From: JBCCEV01 sp039030125
GTDB lineage: Bacteria > Pseudomonadota > Gammaproteobacteria > Ga0077536
Direction of reading: 5' to 3'
Assembly: GCA_039030125.1 (NCBI GenBank)
Contig: JBCCEV010000041.1
Coordinates: forward strand, 1 to 27,449
Length of the DNA: 27,449 nucleotides
How positions within the stretch are numbered: position 1 is the stretch's first letter; every line of letters begins with the position of its first letter. Below, piece by piece: positions 15,833-22,795 of this stretch. Below the pieces are notes generated by a model that saw only the letters and a list, made by a program, of their open reading frames with translations, was not told the origin of the DNA and did not search any database. The position numbers and the translations under genes were made by a program.

Positions 15833-16654
15833 ATGCGGATCGGAACCCTGTTGAAGAACTCAGGCCCGGCATCAACGCGGGAGATTATCACCGGTTGCGC
15901 CGCTGCCGCCGAGCAAGCGGGCATCGACGATGTTTGGGTGCTAGATCACATCGCGATACCTCCCGATGAGTCGGAAGGTTCGGGTGGCCGCTATGTCGAT
16001 CCGTTAGCGACGCTCGCCTATCTGGCGGGGATCACTGAGCGGGTGAACATCGGGGTCTCGGTGCTGATCTTGCCTTATCGACCGGCCTTGGCAACGGCGA
16101 AATGGGTTGCTTCTATCCAGGAATTGTCGGGCGATAGACTGTTGCTTGGTGTGGGCGCTGGTTGGATGGCCGCTGAATTCACGGCGGTTGATGTGCCGCG
16201 CGAGAGACGTGGGGCAATCACGAATGAAACCCTGGCGTTTTTCCATCACTGTTTTGATTCCGAACCGGCAATCGCCAACGGCCAGGAGTTCTTGTTCAAA
16301 CCGCAGCCCAATAGACCCCCGTTTTTGGTTGGCGGCAGCGGCGCACACGTGGTCAAGCGCATTGTCGAGTATGGTGACGGATGGCTACCGATGAACAGCG
16401 ATCCGGAAAAACTCCAGGCGCCCATTGCCGAGCTCGGTGATGCGTTGGCGGCGGCTGGTAAGGGCACGCCTGAAGTGATCCCGATCGCGAGCTTCGATTT
16501 GGATGATAGTTCCGCAAGTGCCGCTCGCTTAACCGAGCTGAGCAAAGTCGGAGTCACAGGTATCAACTACATGGCTAAGTATGAATCGGTAGGCGAGTAC
16601 GAAACGATCGTCGGCAAATTAATGGAAGTCAAAAGCGCGGCGGGTATTTCCTGA
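15833..16654 (+). CDS. LLM-class (F420-type) oxidoreductase
   Basis: This 273-residue luciferase-like oxidoreductase matches the short F420-associated subgroup: MRIGTLLKNSGPAS, GIDDVWVLDHIAIPPD, RVNIGVSVLILPYRPALATA, SGDRLLLGVGAGWMAAEF, and PPFLVGGSGAHVVKRIVEYG followed by DGWLPM. It would reduce or oxidise an unknown substrate using F420 or FMN. GGAGA lies upstream of the ATG. The asparagine synthetase starts 10 bp after its stop, so they are probably co-transcribed, although the functional link is unclear. It diverges from the Baeyer-Villiger gene across 170 bp. Confidence 0.9.
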   Translation: MRIGTLLKNSGPASTREIITGCAAAAEQAGIDDVWVLDHIAIPPDESEGSGGRYVDPLATLAYLAGITERVNIGVSVLILPYRPALATAKWVASIQELSGDRLLLGVGAGWMAAEFTAVDVPRERRGAITNETLAFFHHCFDSEPAIANGQEFLFKPQPNRPPFLVGGSGAHVVKRIVEYGDGWLPMNSDPEKLQAPIAELGDALAAAGKGTPEVIPIASFDLDDSSASAARLTELSKVGVTGINYMAKYESVGEYETIVGKLMEVKSAAGIS

Positions 16655-16664
16655 GCACTATTGC

Positions 16665-18599
16665 ATGTGTGGTGTAACCGGCTGCTGGTGGCTCAAAGGA
16701 ATGCCGCCAGAACCTGAGATGGTGACCCGCGCCAAGTCGATGGCGGACGCCATCACGCATCGCGGTCCGGATGACGGCGGTATTTTCGTCGACCCGAATT
16801 CGGGCGTGGCGCTCGCACACCGACGCCTTGCCATCATCGATCTCTCGCCGAACGGTCATCAGCCGATGGTTTCGAGCTGCGGGCGCTATGTGCTGGCCTA
16901 TAACGGCGAAATCTACAACGCGGCAGAGCTTCGCGCTGATTTGGAAAAGCGCGGGCGTCAGTTTCGCGGACATTCGGATACCGAGGTCATCGTTGAGCAA
17001 ATTTCCGCGCACGGCATTGAAAGCGTGACTGCGCTGAACGGAATTTTCGCTTTCGCGGTATGGGACCGCGAACAGCACACGCTCTCCTTGGTTCGCGACC
17101 ACGTGGGTATCAAGCCGATGTATTTCGGCTTGCAGGGACGCTTGCTGCTATTCGGGTCGGAACTCAAATCGATCACGGCCCACGATGAATTTCAACCGCG
17201 TTTGAATCGCGACGCGGTAGCGGCTTTTCTGCGCCACAACTACATTCCTGCGCCGTTGTCGATTTATCAAGGGATCCAAAAAGCAAAACCGGGCTGCATT
17301 ACGACCATTGATCAAGATGGCGAGATTGAACAAACGCCGTACTGGTCTTTAGCCAGTGTAGTTAGCGAGCGGATCGTGGCTCGCTACGATGAGACAGCGC
17401 TGGTCGAACAGTTGCATGAGTTGCTCGGCGATGCGGTGAAACGCCAGATGGTTTCCGATGTTCCCTTGGGCGGATTTCTGTCTGGCGGTATCGATTCGAG
17501 CACGGTTGTCGCGTTGATGCAGCGGGGCAGTGACAGACCCGTCAAAACGTTTTCGATTGGTTTCGAGATCGCAGGCTACAACGAAGCGACCCACGCTAAA
17601 GCGATAGCCGAGCGTTTGGCTACCGAGCACCATGAGTGGTATCTGACAGCACAGGATGCGCTGGATGTGATCCCAAGCCTCGCTTCGATGTATGACGAAC
17701 CCTTTGCCGATTCCTCGCAGATCCCAACGAGTCTGGTCTCGGCGATGACCAAAAAACATGTCACGGTCGCGCTTTCCGGCGACGGCGGTGATGAGCTATT
17801 CGCCGGTTACAACCGCTATCTCTATGGCGAAAAAATGATCAATGCGATCCGCCGTACCCCACCGGGCGCGCGCGCGGCGGTAGCGGCGCTGATCAGCGCG
17901 ACCCCACCCGGTGTTATCGATTTCGCGGGCAAGGTGATCCCAAGTTCGCGGCGCCCCCGCCTGTTTGCCGACAAAGTGAAGAAAGCAGGCGACGTATTGC
18001 GTGGCGACACCTCCGGCATTTACCGATCGCTGATCAGCCATTGGCCCCAACCGAACGCGATTGTGCGCGAGGCCAGCGAACCCAAGGGAATATTGTGGGA
18101 TCCGACCGTTGATCAATTGATCCCCGATCCGGTTGAACGGATGCAATACCTCGATACCTTGACCTATATGCCAGACGACATTTTGGTCAAGGTCGATCGC
18201 GCCAGCATGGCTCATTCTCTTGAGGTCCGAGTGCCGTTCTTGGATCCAAGGGTTATCGAATTCGCGTGGCGGATGCCGCTGCAGCTTAAGATGAAGGGCG
18301 GACGCTCGAAATGGCCGCTCACCCAGATCCTGGAATGTTACGTGCCGCGCAAGTTGATCGACCGCCCGAAGATGGGTTTTGGCGTGCCGATTGATAGCTG
18401 GTTGCGTGGCGATTTGAAAGATTGGGCAGCAGACCTGCTCGACCCGGCGGCCTTGGATTCACAAGGCTTGCTTAATGTCCAGCCAATCACCGAGAAATGG
18501 CGCGAACACCAAACGGGTAAAAACGATTGGCACTACTGGTTGTGGGACATCCTCATGCTTCAAGCGTGGTTACGGGAGAACCCCAAGGTCTCGTTATAG
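16665..18599 (+). CDS. asnB: Asparagine synthetase (glutamine-hydrolysing)
   Basis: This 644-residue enzyme makes asparagine, or amidates a related acid, using ATP and glutamine. The N-terminal Ntn glutaminase begins MCGVTG with the nucleophilic C2 exposed after Met removal, which fixes the start. It continues with THRGPDDGG, HRRLAIIDL and YNGEIYN. The synthetase domain has the PP-loop SGGIDSS at 273-279 and LSGDGGDELFAGYNRY further on. A C-terminal extension makes it longer than E. coli AsnB, as is common in AsnB-type proteins of capsule or lipid gene clusters, so a role beyond free asparagine is possible. It is convergent with the acyl-CoA dehydrogenase. Confidence 0.94.
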   Translation: MCGVTGCWWLKGMPPEPEMVTRAKSMADAITHRGPDDGGIFVDPNSGVALAHRRLAIIDLSPNGHQPMVSSCGRYVLAYNGEIYNAAELRADLEKRGRQFRGHSDTEVIVEQISAHGIESVTALNGIFAFAVWDREQHTLSLVRDHVGIKPMYFGLQGRLLLFGSELKSITAHDEFQPRLNRDAVAAFLRHNYIPAPLSIYQGIQKAKPGCITTIDQDGEIEQTPYWSLASVVSERIVARYDETALVEQLHELLGDAVKRQMVSDVPLGGFLSGGIDSSTVVALMQRGSDRPVKTFSIGFEIAGYNEATHAKAIAERLATEHHEWYLTAQDALDVIPSLASMYDEPFADSSQIPTSLVSAMTKKHVTVALSGDGGDELFAGYNRYLYGEKMINAIRRTPPGARAAVAALISATPPGVIDFAGKVIPSSRRPRLFADKVKKAGDVLRGDTSGIYRSLISHWPQPNAIVREASEPKGILWDPTVDQLIPDPVERMQYLDTLTYMPDDILVKVDRASMAHSLEVRVPFLDPRVIEFAWRMPLQLKMKGGRSKWPLTQILECYVPRKLIDRPKMGFGVPIDSWLRGDLKDWAADLLDPAALDSQGLLNVQPITEKWREHQTGKNDWHYWLWDILMLQAWLRENPKVSL

Positions 18600-18643
18600 T
18601 TGCAGTCATCAGCGTCGCGTTACGCTCGCTGAAGAATCTCGGG

Positions 18644-19807
18644 TTAGTTCCCAAGCAACCGCGAAATAAGGATCTTCTGAACTTCCGATGTGCCTTCGTA
18701 AATCTGGTAGACCCGCACGTCCCGATAGATCTTCTCAACGCCAGCATCTTTTAGAAACCCGTAACCGCCGTGTACCTGGATAGCCTCGCTCGCCACGCGC
18801 TCGGCCATTTCGGATGCATAGAGTTTTGCCATCGAAGCTTCGCGCCGACACTCAAGGCCGGCATCGCGCATCTGAGCAGCGTGCAAGTACATTTGTCGCG
18901 CCGCCTCGACTTGTGTCGCCATATCGGCGAGTTTGAAGGCAATCGCTTGATGGTCGGCAATCTTATGTCCGAACGTTTGGCGTTCTTGCGCGTACGCTTG
19001 TGCCGCCTCTAGCGCGGCCCGGGCGCCGCCGGTGGCCTGCGCGGCGACGCCGATCCGGCCAAGCGATAGATAACCGAGCGCAATACCGAGGCCGCGTCCG
19101 GGTTCGCCGAGCAGATCGCGCGCTGGCACCCGCATATCGTTGAAGCGAATTTCAGCGGTGTCGTTGGTGCGGTGGCCAAGTTTATCTTCGGTGCGCACGA
19201 CTTCGTAGCCCGGGTTGTCGGTCGGCGTGATAAAGGCGCTGATCCCACGTTTACCGGCGCCTGGATCGGTGACCGCGATGATCAAGGCAAGATCGGCGGC
19301 CGCGCCGGAGGTAATAAACGCTTTGTGTCCGTTGAGTATGAAGTGATCCCCGTCCCGAGTTGCTTGGGTCGTGATCGCCGCCGCGTCGGACCCTGTATGA
19401 GGCTCGGTGAGTTGGATGCAGCCCAGTGCCCCGCCGGTGGCAAGCTTGGTCAAATAGTTTTCTTTCTGCCAATCGGAGCCTAAGTCTTGCAGCGCGGCGC
19501 ACACAGGTGAGTTATTGGCGGCAACCACATTTGACACCCCGCCATCGGCTGCCGAAAGCTCTTCGATCGCTAGGGCGTAGGAGACGAAATCGGCGCCCGC
19601 GCCGCCAAATTTTGGATCGATCGTCACGCCCATCAAGCCAAGTGCTCCGAGCTCGGTGTACAGCGAGCGCGGTGGCAGGGTGCCGCTGCGATCCCAATCG
19701 AGGGCGGCCGGCGCGATCTGCTTTTGCGCGAAGCGGTGCGCGGCGTCGCGAACCTGCCTTTGTTCAGCGGTGAGGATCAAGTCGTTTGCTCGCGAGCTTC
19801 GGAGCAC
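18644..19807 (-). CDS. Acyl-CoA dehydrogenase
   Basis: This 387-residue flavoenzyme introduces the 2,3 double bond in an acyl-CoA. Signatures are LTEPHTGSD at 133-141, FITSG at 164-168, and the C-terminal QVHGGYGFLKDAGVEKIYRD with the catalytic Glu E371 in YEGTSE. Chain-length preference is not readable. The start is taken as the GTG at 19807; a TTG ten codons in would also fit the family. It follows the globin gene by 29 bp at the end of the redox operon, but a functional connection to those genes is uncertain. Confidence 0.93.
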   Translation of the reverse strand: MLRSSRANDLILTAEQRQVRDAAHRFAQKQIAPAALDWDRSGTLPPRSLYTELGALGLMGVTIDPKFGGAGADFVSYALAIEELSAADGGVSNVVAANNSPVCAALQDLGSDWQKENYLTKLATGGALGCIQLTEPHTGSDAAAITTQATRDGDHFILNGHKAFITSGAAADLALIIAVTDPGAGKRGISAFITPTDNPGYEVVRTEDKLGHRTNDTAEIRFNDMRVPARDLLGEPGRGLGIALGYLSLGRIGVAAQATGGARAALEAAQAYAQERQTFGHKIADHQAIAFKLADMATQVEAARQMYLHAAQMRDAGLECRREASMAKLYASEMAERVASEAIQVHGGYGFLKDAGVEKIYRDVRVYQIYEGTSEVQKILISRLLGN

Positions 19808-19836
19808 ACGATTCTAACTTGATAAAGCTCCAGGAA

Positions 19837-20262
19837 TCAGGCGGCCGAAGCCTCAGCTTCGGCCGCTGCTGCCTTCATCGTGGTGGCCAAAATGGTGTAG
19901 GTCTCTGTCCACGCTGCTTTCGTCGGTTCGTCGAATGCATCGCCCAATCCCTGTTCTAAGGTCCACAGTAAGGCCTCGCCGACCGTATCGTAATGGGCGT
20001 TGGTGACGCCGTAGCCGACGTGGCGTCGCCCGAGTTCCTGCACCGCCGGAACGATGGCTTCGAGATTTCTAAGCCCATTCACGGCGGTAGTGATCATGGT
20101 CATCAATTTCTTCCCTTGAGCCGCCATGTCGCCAGTAAATAGACTTCTTGCGTCGGGATCCAAAATAAAAAGCCGCGAGTAGAATAGTTCGGCTGCTTGT
20201 TCGCTAATCGGTTTGACTTTCTGCCAACTCGATTGCACTAGTTCGATCTGCTCAGGTGTCAT
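19837..20262 (-). CDS. Single-domain bacterial globin (Vitreoscilla-type)
   Basis: This 141-residue heme protein resembles Vitreoscilla hemoglobin and the globin domain of flavohemoglobins. The proximal histidine is H81 (RRHVGYGV), tyrosine Y28 (LFYSRLF) sits at B10, Q49 (AAQGKK) at the distal E7 position, and Y91 follows in AHYDTVGEALL. Such globins bind O2 and detoxify NO when given a reductase; no reductase domain is fused here. The NirB-like protein encoded upstream could supply electrons, but this is speculation. The start has GAGGAG upstream, and the gene begins two bases after the cytochrome c stop. The C-terminus is an alanine-rich tail. Confidence 0.92.
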   Translation of the reverse strand: MTPEQIELVQSSWQKVKPISEQAAELFYSRLFILDPDARSLFTGDMAAQGKKLMTMITTAVNGLRNLEAIVPAVQELGRRHVGYGVTNAHYDTVGEALLWTLEQGLGDAFDEPTKAAWTETYTILATTMKAAAAEAEASAA

Positions 20263-20264
20263 GT

Positions 20265-20663
20265 TTATCTCTCCTCATGCATGAATTTCACCAGCTCGGT
20301 CATATAGTCCACAGCGCGTTTAACTTGTTCGTCGGATAACGAGTCATTACCACCGCGCGGTGGCATGTGGGCATAATCTTCACCATAAAAGCCTTCGAGT
20401 GCGTGTTGATAAAGAACTTCGATGGGTTTCTCAAGCCGGGGTCGCCAGGCGGTAATGCTAGTTACCGAGGGCGCGCTTGCGAAACCAGTGGCATGGCAGT
20501 TGACGCAGGTGCCCAGCCAGATCTCTCGCCCAGACTTCAGATGCGGCTCAGAGAACTCATGAAAATTATCATCGCCTAGAAGTGCGCTAGAAAGCGTCAG
20601 CAGGCCGAGACTCAGCCCGGCCTGCCAACGAAGCGCAGTAAAGAAGCCTTTGACATTACCCAC
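20265..20663 (-). CDS. Monoheme cytochrome c, exported
   Basis: This 132-residue class I c-type cytochrome has one heme site, CVNCH at 53-57, and a probable axial Met M100 in HMPPRGG, as in c5-like proteins. A signal-peptide-like segment (RWQAGLSLGLLTLSSALLG) precedes the mature protein, placing it in the periplasm. The last helix, LSDEQVKRAVDYMTELV, is typical. The start is a GTG at 20663 that overlaps the upstream DUF3365 gene by eight bases. It is likely an electron carrier between the multiheme proteins and a terminal acceptor. Confidence 0.88.
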   Translation of the reverse strand: MGNVKGFFTALRWQAGLSLGLLTLSSALLGDDNFHEFSEPHLKSGREIWLGTCVNCHATGFASAPSVTSITAWRPRLEKPIEVLYQHALEGFYGEDYAHMPPRGGNDSLSDEQVKRAVDYMTELVKFMHEER

Positions 20664-21234
20664 CGGTTGGGATGCGGATCACGACGCCGCCCATCACCTC
20701 ACCGATCTTGAAATCATTTCGCGGCGAGTCTTTGTGCTCGTTGTGACAACTCACGCAAACCGGGGCGACAGCGGGGTCCGGGTAGATGGCGGTAAAATAT
20801 TGTTTGCCGCCTAGCTCTTCCTCGCTGTAGTAGTTCTCGCCCGGGTTATCGGCGATGAATTTCAGACCGGTTTGTTCGACGTCGGTGACCGGCGCATTTT
20901 GCTTGTTGATTGGCCACAAGGACATTAGCGAATAGCTGAAGTCCTCGGTCTTGCGAGCGACACCCTCGGCGCCAAAACGAAACATTTGTGCCGGTAGTGC
21001 TAACGCCTGGTCGTCCTCAAAGTGCTCGCTGGCTTTGATGACTTTGTCCTTTTTAGTCAGACGGTTGACGATCACTTTCGTATAGACAGCGCGATCGGTC
21101 GACATCACTAAATGCAACCAATCGGCCATTTGTTTGGGCGTGAACATTGCCTTGTCGGCAGCGGATTGGACGCCGAGGGGTATTGCTATCGCTAGGGTTA
21201 GCAGTGCGCCTAAAACGATGACTTTCAGTTTCAT
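20656..21234 (-). CDS. DUF3365 / Tll0287-like periplasmic heme c protein
   Basis: This 192-residue protein has a clear signal peptide (MKLKVIVLGALLTLAIAIPL then GVQSA) and one heme site, CVSCH at 160-164, near the C-terminus. The layout and the segments LWPINKQNAPVTDVEQTGL and GKQYFTAIYPDPAVAPVCVS fit the Tll0287-like (DUF3365) fold, a PAS-like heme domain often attached to sensor kinases. Here it stands alone among cytochromes, so electron transfer or sensing of a small ligand are both possible. AAGGAG precedes the ATG. It overlaps the next cytochrome gene. Confidence 0.82.
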   Translation of the reverse strand: MKLKVIVLGALLTLAIAIPLGVQSAADKAMFTPKQMADWLHLVMSTDRAVYTKVIVNRLTKKDKVIKASEHFEDDQALALPAQMFRFGAEGVARKTEDFSYSLMSLWPINKQNAPVTDVEQTGLKFIADNPGENYYSEEELGGKQYFTAIYPDPAVAPVCVSCHNEHKDSPRNDFKIGEVMGGVVIRIPTGG

Positions 21235-21276
21235 GGGTAGTCTCCTTGGGTTGAAGATCGATTGAGGTCAAAGAAA

Positions 21277-22719
21277 TCACTGCGCGGTTTCTAGTGCGGC
21301 TGCTTCAGCCGCTGCTTTATCGGCCGCCGCCTTCGCCTGTGCTGCTAGCTCGAGGCGAGCGCGCGCAAGTTCTAGGCTTTGGATTTTGGTTGTGGGTCGG
21401 CCGTTAAAATTGTTTGCGATAAGATCGCGGTCGGCGAGCGAATCGATCGCGAATTGCAAGCCGTGACACTGCATGCACACTGGCCTTAGCATTTTCTCGT
21501 TGGGGAGAAAGTTCTCGCTTTGGTTGTGGTTCGCGTAGGTCCAGATCACCTCTCCCCAAAAGAACTCTTTCTCCGTCATGGGCATATGGCAATCGGCGCA
21601 AGTGAGGCCTTGCCAGTCGGCGTCGGGTGCCGCGTCCGCAACAAAATGCGGTGACGATTTAAAGCTGCGGCTGTGATTGTCGTCGTGACAAGCAAGGCAG
21701 CCGTCGGTGGCGGCGAACTCCACATCATAGCGATGCGTACCATGACAGCTGTTGCAGCTCAGTTCTTGGGAGTGCGCGGTCTCGAGCATATTAAGCCGCG
21801 CGTGTTTCGGTGACATTGGGCTTAGGTTTTTGTTTAGGCGTTCGATATCGAGCCGCATCCCGTGCTTACCCAGAAGGAAGCTCCCCACCTCGACCTCGTG
21901 ACAGGTCTGACAGACAGAGTGATCGGGTTTAGCCAGCCACGCTTGCTGACTGTCGTGGTGACACGCCGAACAGGTCACGCCTGATTCACTGTGAGCGGAC
22001 ATCAACCATTCGTCTATGATTTCGTCTTCGTGGAACTTATCGGCAACGTCAATGTTCGTCGCGTCCCGTTGCTCCAGTGGATAGGCGTCCGTCGGATATT
22101 TGCCCATCACCGGAGCGACCTCCAGCAAGTTGGCACCTGGCTTATCGAAGGCGGTTTTAATCACGACTGGTTCGTCAAGATGTTTGAGAAGGAAATCCTC
22201 ATATAGAGCACGGTTGTCGTGGAAGTTGTGGCAACCGGCGGAGGCGCAGGTGTCGAAAGCCATTCCTGCATGACTAGGTCGGTCTTCAGCAATTTGCTCG
22301 TGGCAAATGAAGCAATAGTCCACCGGCTGGGTGAGACCCATCGCAAGCGTGATGTCCGGGCGATGTTCGACATGGCAGGTGACGCAATAACGTGCATCCA
22401 GGCGCGCTACCCGAGCGGCGTTGCGGGGATCGGTAAACTTGGTTTTAGGGTGATCGTCTTTGGCCAGCTTGAGCTGATCAAGGTGACACGACTCGCACGC
22501 AACCTGCATCGCGTCTTTATCGGTATACGATTCGGTATGGCAGGCCTCACAGGCGAGTTCGATTTGATGATGTCCATAGCTGGTCTCGCCCGGCAGGAAC
22601 AGGCTTCGGTCGTGACCGTGACGGATATGATCAGACATAGCCGCACCGAGTACGGCTGAGCCATAAATCCAGCAAAGCCACAGAATGGGGCGTTTGGGTA
22701 GGCGCTTGTGTGTTGTCAT
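21277..22719 (-). CDS. Undecaheme multiheme cytochrome c
   Basis: This 480-residue protein has ten CxxCH heme sites (starting at residues 57, 75, 112, 136, 250, 270, 322, 341, 374 and 415) plus one CX4CH, CASAGCH at 158-164, so up to eleven c hemes. An N-terminal hydrophobic stretch (about 11-27) is a signal peptide or anchor. The C-terminal half resembles octaheme hydroxylamine-oxidoreductase-like cytochromes in spacing, but the catalytic tyrosine cannot be placed. No CxxCK site, the mark of NrfA nitrite reductase, is seen. The last 35 residues form an alanine-rich, probably helical tail. No good ribosome site precedes the ATG at 22719. It lies between the NirB-like fusion and the DUF3365 gene. 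Confidence 0.9.
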   Translation of the reverse strand: MTTHKRLPKRPILWLCWIYGSAVLGAAMSDHIRHGHDRSLFLPGETSYGHHQIELACEACHTESYTDKDAMQVACESCHLDQLKLAKDDHPKTKFTDPRNAARVARLDARYCVTCHVEHRPDITLAMGLTQPVDYCFICHEQIAEDRPSHAGMAFDTCASAGCHNFHDNRALYEDFLLKHLDEPVVIKTAFDKPGANLLEVAPVMGKYPTDAYPLEQRDATNIDVADKFHEDEIIDEWLMSAHSESGVTCSACHHDSQQAWLAKPDHSVCQTCHEVEVGSFLLGKHGMRLDIERLNKNLSPMSPKHARLNMLETAHSQELSCNSCHGTHRYDVEFAATDGCLACHDDNHSRSFKSSPHFVADAAPDADWQGLTCADCHMPMTEKEFFWGEVIWTYANHNQSENFLPNEKMLRPVCMQCHGLQFAIDSLADRDLIANNFNGRPTTKIQSLELARARLELAAQAKAAADKAAAEAAALETAQ

Positions 22720-22752
22720 CGAAGTTCGTGCGCATCGTTACGCATTTACAAA

Positions 22753-22766
22753 AAAGAGTTCTCTTT
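22753..22766. promoter_or_regulatory. Short inverted repeat before the multiheme cytochrome gene
   Basis: Arms AAAGAG and CTCTTT flank a TT spacer in the 76-bp gap between the NirB-like stop and the multiheme start. It could be an operator or a small hairpin that tunes expression within the operon. The evidence is limited to the symmetry. Confidence 0.25.
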
Positions 22767-22795
22767 GAGGCCCGTCGTTGCATCACCGCGAGCCC

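Noticed and set aside
18611..18626. Hairpin AGCGT-CGCGTT-ACGCT between asnB and the acyl-CoA dehydrogenase
   Set aside because: The stem is only five base pairs with no T run on either side; too weak to call a terminator.
21277..22719. NrfA-type ammonia-forming nitrite reductase
   Set aside because: There is no CxxCK heme site, and the number and spacing of heme motifs differ.
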